A DNA stretch of 64,000 bases from Tomitella gaofuii (GTDB taxonomy: Bacteria > Actinomycetota > Actinomycetes > Mycobacteriales > Mycobacteriaceae): assembly GCF_014126825.1 (NCBI RefSeq), contig NZ_CP059900.1, forward strand, positions 992,001-1,056,000, given 5' to 3'. Shown here in pieces: positions 7,988-17,757 of the stretch; within the stretch, counting starts at the first letter, position 1; every line of letters begins with the position of its first letter. The notes below the pieces were generated by a model. It did not search any database, was not told where the DNA came from, and worked only from the letters and a program-made list of their open reading frames with translations. Both the position numbers and the translations under genes were made by a program.

Positions 7988-9103
7988 TCACTCCCAGACG
8001 GAGTCGATATCGGTGTGTTCGCGCGGCGGAGTGGACGGGGCCGGTGCGGGCGTGCGCGAGAACCGGGGCGCGGGCATGGGCTGGACGACGCCGTCGAGCT
8101 CGGTGAGGATCCCGCGGGCGGCGACGTGCGGATCGCCGGCGGCCTCGCCGAAGCTGAGGACGGGGGTCGCGCAGGCGTCGGTGCCCTCGAACACCGCGGC
8201 CCACTCGTCGCGGGTCTTCGTAGCGAAGGCGCCGACGAGCGCCGCACGCAGCTCCGGCCAGCGCTTCCGGTCCTGTTGTGCGGGCACCGACTCGGCGTCG
8301 ATGCCGAGGCCGTCAAGCAGTTGGGCGAAGAACTGGGGCTCGATGGCGCCCACCGCGAAGTAGCCGCCGTCCGCGCACTCGTAGGTGTCGTAGAAGGGGG
8401 CGCCGCCGTCGAGCAGGTTCGCGCCGCGCTCGTCGCTCCACATGCCGCGGCCGCGCCAGGACCACATCATCTGCGCCAGCAGCGTCGATCCGTCGATCAT
8501 CGCCGCATCCACCACCTGCCCGCGGCCGGAGGCGGTGGCCTCGTGCATCGCGGCGAGGATGCCGAAGACGAGGAACATCGAGCCGCCGCCGAAGTCGCCC
8601 ACCAGGTTGAGCGGGGGCACGGGACGCTCGCCCGGGCGGCCGATCGCGTGCAGCACGCCGGTGAGGCTGATGTAGTTCATGTCGTGTCCGGCGCGCTGCG
8701 CCATCGGGCCGTTCTGGCCCCAGCCGGTCATCCGCCCGTAGACGAGCCGCGGGTTGCGGGCCAGACATTCGTCGGGGCCCAGGCCCATCCGCTCGGTGAC
8801 GCCGGGACGGAAGCCCTCGATGAGGACGTCCGCGCGTTCGATGAGGCCCAGCACCTTCTCGACGTCGGCGGGGTCCTTGAGGTTCGCGGCCACGGCGCGC
8901 CGGCCCCGCTGCAGATGGTCGCCGGAGGGCGCGGTGCCGGCACGGTCGACGCGGACGACGTCGGCCCCGAGGTCGGCGAGGAGCATCGCCGCGTGCGGGC
9001 CGGGGCCGATGCCCGCGAGCTCGACCACGCGCACGCCGTGCAGCGGACCGCTCCGGCCGGCGGGTCCTGCGGGGTCGACGGGCGAGTTGCGGTTGTCGTT
9101 CAC
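7988..9103 (-). CDS. mcr: Alpha-methylacyl-CoA racemase (CaiB/BaiF CoA-transferase family III)
   Basis: Predicted to interconvert (2R)- and (2S)-2-methylacyl-CoA esters, needed before beta-oxidation of methyl-branched chains such as sterol side chains or isoprenoids. 371 aa. Residues matching the catalytic pair of mycobacterial MCR are present: His140 in AGHDMNY and Asp170 in VGDFGGG. The CoA-binding region GADVVRVDR and IEGFRPGV are also clear. The start is the GTG at 9103, preceded by GGAG; the longer frame upstream lacks a site. The gene is divergent from narK, with a palindrome in the shared gap. A general family III CoA-transferase is the alternative, but the His/Asp pair favours racemase. 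Confidence 0.85.
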   Translation of the reverse strand: MNDNRNSPVDPAGPAGRSGPLHGVRVVELAGIGPGPHAAMLLADLGADVVRVDRAGTAPSGDHLQRGRRAVAANLKDPADVEKVLGLIERADVLIEGFRPGVTERMGLGPDECLARNPRLVYGRMTGWGQNGPMAQRAGHDMNYISLTGVLHAIGRPGERPVPPLNLVGDFGGGSMFLVFGILAAMHEATASGRGQVVDAAMIDGSTLLAQMMWSWRGRGMWSDERGANLLDGGAPFYDTYECADGGYFAVGAIEPQFFAQLLDGLGIDAESVPAQQDRKRWPELRAALVGAFATKTRDEWAAVFEGTDACATPVLSFGEAAGDPHVAARGILTELDGVVQPMPAPRFSRTPAPAPSTPPREHTDIDSVWE

Positions 9104-9452
9104 AGTGCGATCTCCACGGTTTGTCTCGGATTCTCCAGGGCGTGTGTCCAACGACACGATTCTTCGTACCCTAGCAAGCGCTTGGCTGCGTTCGGCGGGG
9201 TCAGGGGGCCGGAGGAGGCTCGCACGTGCCCGGAAATCAGCTACGACGCTGTGTCGTATTTGCGGCGGGGGCACGCCCGGCGCTCGCCTGCCCGGATTCC
9301 GGCAATTAGCCCGATCGGACTAGCGCGGATCGCTGACGAGGGCCAGGCCGTTGGGCTACGTTGTGGGCGAACGAGGCGGTATTCGGTGGCATGCGCACGA
9401 GCCCGGACGGGCCCGCGGCGCAGCCGACGCGATGGGGAGAAGGCCCGTGATC
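9104..9452. other. Divergent intergenic region, racemase/narK
   Basis: 349 bp without a supported gene. It must hold promoters for the leftward racemase gene and the rightward narK-narGHJI unit. The one clear element is a CAAGCGCTTG palindrome. A GGAGAAGG ribosome-binding site at about 9436-9443 belongs to narK. No convincing FNR, NarL or GlnR box was identified by eye. Confidence 0.4.
9175..9184. promoter_or_regulatory. Palindrome CAAGCGCTTG, candidate operator
   Basis: Perfect 10-bp palindrome, 72 bp upstream of the racemase start, in the promoter region shared with narK. Short palindromes of this kind are typical TetR-family operators near lipid genes of Mycobacteriales. The regulator is not identified. 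Confidence 0.35.
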
Positions 9453-10685
9453 ATGCGATTGGGCGCACGCGGAAATCTGTTGCTCGCCACATTCGTGTCG
9501 ATGATCGACTTCTGGGTCTGGAACGACCTGGGCCCGTTGTCCTCGCGGTACTCCGAGTCGATGGCGTTATCGTCATCGCAGAGCGCGATCATGGTCGCGA
9601 TGCCGGTGCTCGTCGGCTCGCTCGGCCGCATCCCCGTCGGCGCGCTCACCGACAGGTACGGCGGCCGGCGGATGCTGCTCGTGGTCACCCTCGCGTCGAT
9701 CATCCCGATCCTGCTCGTCGGATACTTCGGCTCATCGGGCAGCTACGGCGCGCTGCTGGCGTCGGCCCTGCTGCTCGGCGTGGCGGGCACGGTGTTCGCC
9801 GTCGGCATCCCGTTCGTCAGCGCCTGGTACCCGCCGGAGCGCAAGGGTTTCGCCACCGGCGTCTTCGGCGCGGGCATGGTGGGCACCGCGGTGGCCGCGT
9901 TCTTCACGCCGCGGTTCGACAACTGGTTCGGCGGAATGCAGACGCACTTCATCCTGGCGGCCATCCTCGCCGGCACGGCGGTGCTCGTGTTCCTGTGCGC
10001 CTCGAACGCGCCGCAGTGGAAGCCGCAGAAGGAGCCGTTCGTCCCCAAGATGTGGGCGGCGATGAAGCTGCCCGTCACCTGGAACATGTGCGTGCTCTAC
10101 GGCCTGGTCTTCGGCGGCTTCGTCGCGTTCTCCAGCTATCTTCCCACCTACATCGCCACGATCGACGTCTACGACTTCGACCCCATCCAGGCGGGCAGCC
10201 GCACCGCGGCGTTCGCGATCGCGGCGGTGATCGCCCGGCCTATCGGCGGCATGCTCTCCGACCGTGTGCCGCCGAAGAACGTCGTGCTGGTCTCCGTGGC
10301 GGGCACCGCGGTGTTCGCGGCCCTGGTGAACATGCAGCCTGAGCCGGAGTGGCAGGCGGGCCTGGTCTTCGGCGGCCTCGCGTTCTTCCTCGGCATCGGG
10401 GCGGGCGGCGTGTTCGCGTGGTTGTCCCAGCTGGCCCCGGCGCACCGCGTGGGCAGCGTCACCGGCATCGTCAGCGCCGCCGGCGGCCTGGGCGGCTACT
10501 TCCCGCCGCTGATCATGGGCGCCACCTACGACGCCGCCGGCAACAACTACCACCTCGGTCTGACGCTTCTGGTGATCACCGCGGTGATCATCCTGGTGTA
10601 CACGGCGATGCTCGTGCCGGCCGACGACCCTACGCGCCGCGTGAACAGACCCGGCTCCAGGCCGAAGGAAGAGGCGCGGCAATGA
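9453..10685 (+). CDS. narK: MFS nitrate/nitrite transporter, NarK-like
   Basis: Twelve-helix major facilitator protein of about 410 aa. It carries the DRYGGRR loop after helix 2, a SAWYPPERKGFATGVFGAG segment and the glycine-rich nitrate-signature-like stretches GIGAGGVFAWLSQ and SAAGGLGGYFPPLIMG. It should bring nitrate in or exchange it for nitrite at the plasma membrane. The gene is 55 bp upstream of narG on the same strand, the usual arrangement. The ATG at 9453 has GGAGAAGG about 10 bases upstream; a GTG two codons earlier is also possible. The N-terminus (MRLGARGNLLLATFVSMIDFW) places the first helix directly after the start. Confidence 0.85.
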   Translation: MRLGARGNLLLATFVSMIDFWVWNDLGPLSSRYSESMALSSSQSAIMVAMPVLVGSLGRIPVGALTDRYGGRRMLLVVTLASIIPILLVGYFGSSGSYGALLASALLLGVAGTVFAVGIPFVSAWYPPERKGFATGVFGAGMVGTAVAAFFTPRFDNWFGGMQTHFILAAILAGTAVLVFLCASNAPQWKPQKEPFVPKMWAAMKLPVTWNMCVLYGLVFGGFVAFSSYLPTYIATIDVYDFDPIQAGSRTAAFAIAAVIARPIGGMLSDRVPPKNVVLVSVAGTAVFAALVNMQPEPEWQAGLVFGGLAFFLGIGAGGVFAWLSQLAPAHRVGSVTGIVSAAGGLGGYFPPLIMGATYDAAGNNYHLGLTLLVITAVIILVYTAMLVPADDPTRRVNRPGSRPKEEARQ

Positions 10686-10740
10686 CCGGCACCGCCGCAG
10701 CAGCCATACCCACCGCACCGACCACAACAAGGAGACCGGC

Positions 10741-13700
10741 GTGACTTCCACCGACATTCCTCGGACCGGCGCTCCGCGACACGGCAGGCCGCAGACCGAC
10801 GGGCCGCTGGCGGACGTGCTGCTGGACACCGGCAGGTTCTTCCGCCGCGGCGCCGAGTTCTCCGCGGACAAGCGCACCGTCAGCCTCCAGGGCGGGCGCG
10901 AGGGCGACGTGTTCTACCGCGACCGCTGGAGCCACGACAAGGTGGTGCGCTCCACGCACGGGGTGAACTGCACCGGGTCGTGCTCGTGGAAGATCTACGT
11001 CAAGGACGGGATCATCACCTGGGAGACGCAGGAGACCGACTACCCCTCGGTGGGGCCGGACCGCCCCGAGTACGAGCCCCGCGGTTGCCCCCGCGGCGCG
11101 GCGTTCTCCTGGTACACCTACTCGCCCACGCGGGTGCGCTACCCCTACGGGCGCGGCGTGCTCGTGCAGATGTACCGCGAGGCGAAGGCGCGCCTGGGGG
11201 ACCCGGTGCTGGCCTGGGCGGACATCCAGGCCGACCCGGAGCGCCGTCGCCGCTACCAGCAGGCGCGCGGCAAGGGCGGGCTGGTGCGCATCTCGTGGGA
11301 CGAGGCGGCGGAGATGGTCGCGGCGGCCCACGTGCACACCATCAAGGAGTACGGGCCGGACCGCGTCGCGGGCTTCTCGCCGATCCCCGCGATGTCGATG
11401 ATCTCGCACGCGGTGGGGGCGCGGTTCATCGAGCTGCTCGGCGGGGTCATGACCTCGTTCTACGACTGGTACGCGGATCTGCCCGTCGCGTCGCCGCAGG
11501 TGTTCGGCGACCAGACCGACGTGCCCGAATCCGGTGACTGGTGGGACGCGTCGTACCTGCTCATGTGGGGATCGAACGTGCCGATCACCCGCACGCCCGA
11601 CGCGCACTGGATGACCGAGGTCCGCTACCGCGGCACCAAGGTCGTCTCGATCAGCCCCGACTACACCGACAACACCAAGTTCGCCGACGAGTGGATGCCC
11701 TGCGCCGCCGGCACCGACGGCGCACTCGCGATGGCGATGGGGCACGTGATGCTGCGCGAGCACTATGTGGACTGTTCCACCCCGTTCTTCAGTGACTTCG
11801 CGAAGCGCTTCACCGACCTGCCCTACCTGATCAGGCTCGAGGAGCGCGACGGCGCCTACATCGCGGGCAAACGCCTTGTGGCCGCCGACCTGCCCGGCCC
11901 GGAGGCGGACCAGGAGCTCGCCGAGTTCAAGCCGGTGCTGCTCGACGAGGCCAGCGGCGGCCACGCGGTGCCGCGGGGCAGCCTCGGACACCGCTATGCC
12001 ACGTCGGACGAGGGCGCGTGGAACCTCGACCTCGGCGACATCTCGCCCCGGCTCACCGTGGGGCGCGAGGACGCGCCGGGCGGCGGGCACTCGTGGACCC
12101 GGGGATGTGCCAGAATCCGTCGAGGTGCTGGTCACCGGATTCGACACCGTGGAGGGGCGGGCCGAGGTGCACCGCCGCGGAGTGCCGGTCCAGCGGGTGG
12201 GCGGCCACCTGGTGTGCACGGTGCTGGACTTGATGCTCGCCCCAGTACGGGGTGTCGCGGCCCGGGCTGCCCGGACAGTGGCCCACCGGCTACGAGGACC
12301 CGTCGGTGCCGTGCACGCCCGCGTGGCAGGAGCCGATCACCGGCGTGAGCGCCGAGCAAGCCGTGCGCGTGGCCCGGCAGATGGCCGAGAACTCCATCGA
12401 GTCCGGCGGCCGGACCATGATCATCATGGGCGCCGGCATCTGCCAGTGGTTCCACGGCGACGCCACCTACCGCGCCGTCCTGTCGCTGCTGCTGCTCACC
12501 GGTGCGATGGGCCGCAACGGCGGCGGCTGGGCGCACTACGTGGGTCAGGAGAAGGTGCGTCCCATCACCGGGTACTCGACGCTGGCGATGGGCCTGGACT
12601 GGTCGCGTCCGCCGCGCGTGATGGCGGGCACCACCTATTGGTACGCGCACACCAACCAGTGGAGCTATGACAACTACCGGGCCGACGCCCTGTCCACCCC
12701 GCTGGGGCGCGGGCGCTTCGCGGGCAAGCACACGATGGACGTGGTCTCGGCGGCGACCGCGATGGGCTGGTCGCCGTTCTACCCGCAGTTCGGCCGCTCG
12801 AGCCTGGACGTCGCCGACGACGCCGAGGCCGCGGGGCGCGGTGACGACGTGCCCGGCTACGTGGCGGACAGGCTCGCCTCCGGCGATCTCACGCTGGCGG
12901 TGACCGATCCGGACGCGCCCGAGAACTGGCCGCGCGTGCTCAGCGTCTGGCGCTCGAACCTGCTGGGCTCGTCGTCCAAGGGCAACGAGTACTTCCTTCG
13001 GCACCTGCTGGGCACCTCGTCCAACATGAGCGCCGAGCCGATGCCGGAGGACCTGCGGCCGGTGTCGGTGCGGGTGCCCACCCGCGAGGACGGCAGCGCG
13101 GAGGTGCCCGAGGGCAAGCTCGACATGGTCATGTCGATCGACTTCCGCATGACCTCGACCACGCTGCTCTCGGATGTCGTGCTGCCCGCGGCCACCTGGT
13201 ACGAGAAGCACGACCTGTCGAGCACCGACATGCACCCCTACGTGCACGCCTTCAGCCCCGCGATCGACCACCCGTGGGAGTCGCGTTCGGACTTCGAGGC
13301 GTTCCAGACGATCGCGAAGGTGTTCAGCAGGCTCGCGGCCGAACACCTGGGGGTGCGCAAAGACGTCGTGCTGGGCACGCTGCAGCACGACACCCCGGGC
13401 GAAACCGCCTACCCGCGCGGCGCGGAGGACAATTGGCTGGAGACGGGGGCCACGCCGGTCCCCGGCAAGACGATGGGCCCCATCACGGTGGTCGAGCGCG
13501 ACTACGGCGCCATCGCGGACAAGTGGTCCACGCTGGGCCCGTTGGTGGACACGCTCGGGATGACGACCAAGGGCGTCACCTTCCACCCGGACGAGGAGGT
13601 CGCGCAGCTCGCCGCACTGCACGGGGTGATGGACCGCGGGGCCGGCGCCGGGCGACCGGCGATCGACACCGCGGTGAAGATGTGCGAGGCGGTGCTGCGG

Positions 13701-14531
13701 CTGTCCGGCACCACCAACGGTCGGCTGTCGGTGCAGGGGTTCAAGGATCTCGAACGCCAGACGGGGCAGCGCATGGCGCAGCTCGCCGAGGGGTCCGAAG
13801 AACGGCACATCACCTTCCAGGACACCCAGGCGCACCCGGTGCCGGTGATCACCAGCCCGGAATGGTCCGGCAGCGAGACCGGCGGCCGCCGCTACGCGCC
13901 GTTCACGCAGAACATCGAGCACCTCAAGCCGTTCCACACCGTCACCGGCCGCATGCACTTCTTCCTCGACCACGACTGGCTCGAGGAGATCGGCGAGCAG
14001 ATGCCCGTCTACCGTCCGCCGATGAACCTGCACGCGCTCTACGGCGAGCCGAAGCTGGGGGAGACCGGCGAGCTGGGCCTGGCCGTGCGCTACCTGACCC
14101 CGCACTCCAAGTGGTCGATCCACTCGGAGTACCAGGACAACCTGTTCATGCTTTCGCTCTCCCGTGGCGGCCCCACCATGTGGATGTCGCCGGACGACGC
14201 GGCCACCATCGGGGCCGCCGACAACGAGTGGGTGGAGGCGGTCAACCGCAACGGCGTGTTCGTGTGCCGGGCGATCGTCTCGCACCGGATCCCCAAGGGC
14301 GTGGTGTTCGTCTACCACGTCCAGGAGCGCACCATCGACACTCCGCTGTCGGAGACCACGGGCCGGCGCGGCGGCATCCACAACTCGATCACCAGGCTGC
14401 TGGTCAAACCCTCGCACCTGGCCGGCGGTTACGGCCAGAACAGTTATGCGTTCAACTATCTCGGCCCCACGGGCAACCAGCGTGACGAGGTCACGTTCGT
14501 CCGTCGCCGCTCCCAGGAGGTGACCTACTGA
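10741..14531 (+). pseudogene. narG: Respiratory nitrate reductase alpha subunit NarG, two frameshifts as assembled
   Basis: Molybdenum bis-MGD catalytic subunit that reduces nitrate to nitrite at the cytoplasmic face. The FS0 cluster motif H-x3-C-x3-C-x34-C is at His73, Cys77, Cys81 and Cys116. Homology runs through the whole span, but the frame changes twice: near the G4 run at 12101-12104 and near the C4 run at 12240-12243. Removing one base from each gives a continuous protein of about 1262 aa, the normal NarG length, with the junctions reading SWTRDVPESVEV and DLMLAQYGVSRPGLPG. The GTG at 10741 has AAGGAG upstream. narH overlaps the stop by one base. With narH, narJ and narI intact, sequencing error is as likely as real inactivation. 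Confidence 0.85.
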
Positions 14532-16240
14532 TGCGCGTCATGGCTCAGATGGGCATGGTGATGAACCTCGACAAGTGCATCGGGTGCCACACCTGTTCTG
14601 TCACGTGCAAGCAGGCGTGGACCAACCGGGCGGGCATGGAGTACGTCTGGTTCAACAATGTTGAGACCCGGCCCGGCCAGGGGTATCCGCGCACCTACGA
14701 GGACCAGGACAAGTGGCAGGGCGGCTGGGTCCTCGACCGCAAGGGCCGGCTGCGGCTGCGGGCCGGCGGCCGCATCAAAAAGCTCGTCAACATCTTCTCC
14801 AACCCCAAGCTGCCGTCGATCCAGGACTATTACGAGCCCTGGACCTACGACTACGAGAACCTGACGACGGCGCCGGCCGGCGACCACATCCCCGTCGCCG
14901 CGCCGCGCAGCCTGCTCACCGGCGAGCCGATGAAGGTCACCTGGTCGTCCAACTGGGACGACGACCTGGGCGGATCCCCGGAGATCGTCCCCGGCGACCC
15001 GATCCTCAGCCAGGTCAGCGAGGAGGTCAAGCTGCAGCTGGAGCAGACCTTCATGTTCTACCTGCCGCGGATCTGCGAGCACTGCCTCAACCCGTCGTGC
15101 GCGGCGTCGTGCCCCTCGGGGGCCATCTACAAGCGCTCCGAGGACGGCATCGTGCTGGTCGACCAGGACAAGTGCCGCGGCTGGCGCATGTGCGTCTCCG
15201 GCTGCCCGTACAAGAAGGTCTACTTCAACCACCGCACGGGCAAGGCGGAGAAGTGCACGTTCTGCTATCCGCGCGTGGAGGTGGGCCTGCCGACGGTGTG
15301 CGCGGAGACCTGCGTGGGCCGCCTGCGGTATATCGGTCTCATGCTGTACGACGCGGACGCGGTGCTCGACGCGGCCAGCACCGAGGACCCGCAGGACCTG
15401 TACGAATCGCAGATGCGGGTGCTGCTGGACCCCAACGATCCCGAGGTGATCGCCGGCGCCCGCGAGGCGGGCATCTCCGACGACTGGATCGAGGGCGCGC
15501 AGCGCTCGCCGATCTACGCGCTGATCAAGAAGTACAAGGTGGCGCTGCCGCTGCACCCGGAATATCGGACCATGCCGATGGTCTGGTACATCCCGCCGCT
15601 GTCGCCGGTGGTCGACGCGGTCGCGCGTGACGGCCACGACGCGGAGGACGTCGGCAACCTGTTCGGGGCCATCGACGCGCTGCGCATCCCCAAGGAGTAT
15701 CTGGCGGGGCTGTTCACCGCGGGTGACACCGACATCATCGACGACGTGCTGCACAAGCTCGCCGCGATGCGTTCGTACATGCGCGACATCAACCTGGGGC
15801 GCGAGCCGCAGGCGCACATCCCCGCCGCGGTCGGCATGGGCGAGGAGGAGATGTACGAAATGTACCGGCTGCTCGCGCTGGCCAAGTACGACGAGCGGTA
15901 CGTCATCCCCACCGCCTACCAGAACGAGGGCCACAAGCTGGAGGAGACGGCCACCGACTGCCCGCTGAACTTCGAGGGCGGGCCCGGGATGTACATGGCG
16001 GGTTCGGGGCCCTTCGGCGAGACCTCCGGCACGCCGGCCCCGGTCGCGGTGGAGACGTTCAACGCGCTCAAACAGCGGCAGACCAGCGAGCACACGGCGG
16101 GCAGCCGCGTGAACCTGCTCAACTGGGACGGGCTGGGCAGCCCGCCCGGACTGTTCCCGCCGGATTCCGGAGGCCATGGGGAGGGGCACCGGGAGGGCGG
16201 AACCGCCGAAGAAGGCGGAGCGGTCGGAAAGGACGTGTGA
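14531..16240 (+). CDS. narH: Respiratory nitrate reductase beta subunit NarH
   Basis: Iron-sulfur electron-transfer subunit linking NarI haems to NarG, 569 aa, slightly longer than E. coli NarH (about 512 aa). Four cysteine clusters are visible: C16-x2-C-x2-C-x3-C near the start (CIGCHTCSVTC), CEHCLNPSCAASCP, CRGWRMCVSGCP with tryptophan in place of one cysteine as in the known 3Fe-4S site, and CTFCYPRVEVGLPTVCAETC. The C-terminal extension after about residue 510 is polar and low in complexity, ending in glycine and glutamate. The ATG shares its A with the narG stop codon, which implies translational coupling. Confidence 0.95.
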   Translation: MRVMAQMGMVMNLDKCIGCHTCSVTCKQAWTNRAGMEYVWFNNVETRPGQGYPRTYEDQDKWQGGWVLDRKGRLRLRAGGRIKKLVNIFSNPKLPSIQDYYEPWTYDYENLTTAPAGDHIPVAAPRSLLTGEPMKVTWSSNWDDDLGGSPEIVPGDPILSQVSEEVKLQLEQTFMFYLPRICEHCLNPSCAASCPSGAIYKRSEDGIVLVDQDKCRGWRMCVSGCPYKKVYFNHRTGKAEKCTFCYPRVEVGLPTVCAETCVGRLRYIGLMLYDADAVLDAASTEDPQDLYESQMRVLLDPNDPEVIAGAREAGISDDWIEGAQRSPIYALIKKYKVALPLHPEYRTMPMVWYIPPLSPVVDAVARDGHDAEDVGNLFGAIDALRIPKEYLAGLFTAGDTDIIDDVLHKLAAMRSYMRDINLGREPQAHIPAAVGMGEEEMYEMYRLLALAKYDERYVIPTAYQNEGHKLEETATDCPLNFEGGPGMYMAGSGPFGETSGTPAPVAVETFNALKQRQTSEHTAGSRVNLLNWDGLGSPPGLFPPDSGGHGEGHREGGTAEEGGAVGKDV

Positions 16241-16941
16241 TGAGGCTGTTCCGACGTAGCACCGGCATCGCCGACGGCCACCGCCGGTTGGTGTGGCAGT
16301 CGGTGTCTCTGCTGCTCGCCTATCCGGAGGACGATGCGGAGGGCATGCCCGACTACGCCGACCGGCTCGCGCTGGTGGCCGGCGTGCTCGACGACCTGCC
16401 GCCATCGGTGGCCGGGCCGCTGCGGCGGTGCGTCGACGGGTTGTCCGCGGTGGAGGTGCATGAGGCGGCGCAGCGGTATGTCGAGACCTTCGACCTGCGC
16501 CGGCGGCGGTCGCTGTTCCTCACGTACTGGACCGACGGCGACACCCGCAACCGGGGCAACGCCATGCTGCAGTTCGCGGACGCGTACCGCGAGGCCGGGG
16601 TGGAGCCGCCGGACGGCGAGCTGCCCGACCATCTGGCCGTGGTGCTCGAGTTCGGCGCCACCGTGGAGTTCAAGGCGGGCATGGCGCTGCTCACCCGGTA
16701 CCGTGCACCGCTCTCGCTGCTGCAGGACGCGCTCGGGCAGATGGGGTCCCCGTACGCCGGGGCGGTGGAAGCGGTGCTGGCGACGGTGCCGGAACCGGAC
16801 CCCGAGCAGACCCGGCGTGAGGCGCAGCGGATCGCGCAGGCGGGGCCGCCGAGCGAGTCGGTGGGCCTGGACCCCTATTCGGTGACGGTGCCGGTGGACG
16901 CGCTGGCCGCGTCGCTCCGCACGGTGGGAGGATCCCGATGA
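16240..16941 (+). CDS. narJ: Nitrate reductase assembly chaperone NarJ
   Basis: Cytoplasmic TorD/NarJ-type chaperone needed to insert the molybdenum cofactor into NarG before the complex attaches to NarI; it is not part of the final enzyme. 233 aa, all-alpha, with the family segment YVETFDLRRRRSLFLTYWTDGDTRNRG matching NarJ's conserved DxRRxxxLYLT-Y region. The ATG at 16240 follows GGAAAGGA at a good distance and overlaps the narH stop; a GTG one codon earlier is possible. It overlaps narI by 4 bases. Confidence 0.92.
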   Translation: MRLFRRSTGIADGHRRLVWQSVSLLLAYPEDDAEGMPDYADRLALVAGVLDDLPPSVAGPLRRCVDGLSAVEVHEAAQRYVETFDLRRRRSLFLTYWTDGDTRNRGNAMLQFADAYREAGVEPPDGELPDHLAVVLEFGATVEFKAGMALLTRYRAPLSLLQDALGQMGSPYAGAVEAVLATVPEPDPEQTRREAQRIAQAGPPSESVGLDPYSVTVPVDALAASLRTVGGSR

Positions 16942-17711
16942 GCAGCAGCAACGGCGCGCTGGAGGTTTTCTGGGATGTGATCCCGTACGTGTCGCTGGCG
17001 ATGATGATCGTCGGACTCGTCTGGCGGTACCGCTACGACAAGTTCGGGTGGACCACCCGGTCCTCCCAGCTCTACGAGTCCCGGCTGTTGCGCATCGGCA
17101 GCCCCCTGTTTCACTACGGCATCATCGTCGTGTTCCTCGGGCACATCATCGGGCTGGTCATACCGCAGAGCTGGACCGACGCGATCGGCATCTCCGAGAC
17201 CGCCTACCGCTGGGTCGCACTGGGCGCGGGCGGCATCGCGGGTCTGGCGACGCTCGTCGGCGTCAGCATCCTCATCTACCGGCGGCGCCGCACGGGGCCG
17301 GTATTCATCGCCACCACGTGGAACGACAAGTGGATGTACGTGCTGCTGGTCGCGACGCTGGTGGCCGGGCTGTCCACCACCGTCATCGGCATGACCCCGT
17401 CGGGACGGGCGCCGGACGCGAACTACCGCGAGACCGTCTCGCCGTGGTTCCGCGATTTCTGGAGCCTCCAGCCGGACGGCAGCCTCATGGCCGCGGCCCC
17501 CGTCCAGTTCCAGGTGCACGTGGCGATCGCACTGGTGCTGTTCGCCATCTGGCCGCTGACGCGTCTTGTGCACGTGTTCAGCGCCCCGGTGTGGTACCTG
17601 TTCCGCCCGTACATCGTCTACCGCAGCCGCAGCGCCGCCCAGGACGATCACCTGCTCGGCTCGGACCCGCAGCGCCGAGGCTGGAGCCGCGACGCGCCGG
17701 CCCGCTGGTGA
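16938..17711 (+). CDS. narI: Respiratory nitrate reductase gamma subunit NarI
   Basis: Membrane cytochrome b subunit that oxidises quinol and passes electrons to NarH, 257 aa. Five hydrophobic helices are visible (VIPYVSLAMMIVGLVW, FHYGIIVVFLGHIIGLVI, WVALGAGGIAGLATLVGV, WMYVLLVATLVAGLSTTVIG, VHVAIALVLFAIWPLTRLVH). Histidines in FHYG, GHIIG, QVHVA and RLVHVF supply the haem ligands. The ATG overlaps the narJ stop (ATGA). It is the last gene of the operon and ends in a hairpin shared with the convergent oxygenase gene. Confidence 0.95.
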   Translation: MSSSNGALEVFWDVIPYVSLAMMIVGLVWRYRYDKFGWTTRSSQLYESRLLRIGSPLFHYGIIVVFLGHIIGLVIPQSWTDAIGISETAYRWVALGAGGIAGLATLVGVSILIYRRRRTGPVFIATTWNDKWMYVLLVATLVAGLSTTVIGMTPSGRAPDANYRETVSPWFRDFWSLQPDGSLMAAAPVQFQVHVAIALVLFAIWPLTRLVHVFSAPVWYLFRPYIVYRSRSAAQDDHLLGSDPQRRGWSRDAPARW

Positions 17712-17718
17712 GGCCGCC

Positions 17719-17751
17719 CGCCGGGCCCGCGCGTGAGCATGCGGCCCGGCG
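17719..17751. terminator. Hairpin between convergent narI and oxygenase genes
   Basis: Perfect 9-base arms (CGCCGGGCC and its complement) around a 15-base loop, filling the 46-bp gap between two convergent genes. It could act on both strands. No T tract is present. Confidence 0.5.
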
Positions 17752-17757
17752 CCGGGG

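Noticed and set aside
12132-14417. Minus-strand open frame of about 760 codons opposite narG
   Set aside because: Arginine/histidine-rich shadow of narG codon bias; no recognisable motif.
14525-16405. Long minus-strand open frame (over 600 codons) opposite narH
   Set aside because: Antisense frames stay open in high-GC genes; the product is rich in His/Arg/Val without domains, and narH on the plus strand is unmistakable.
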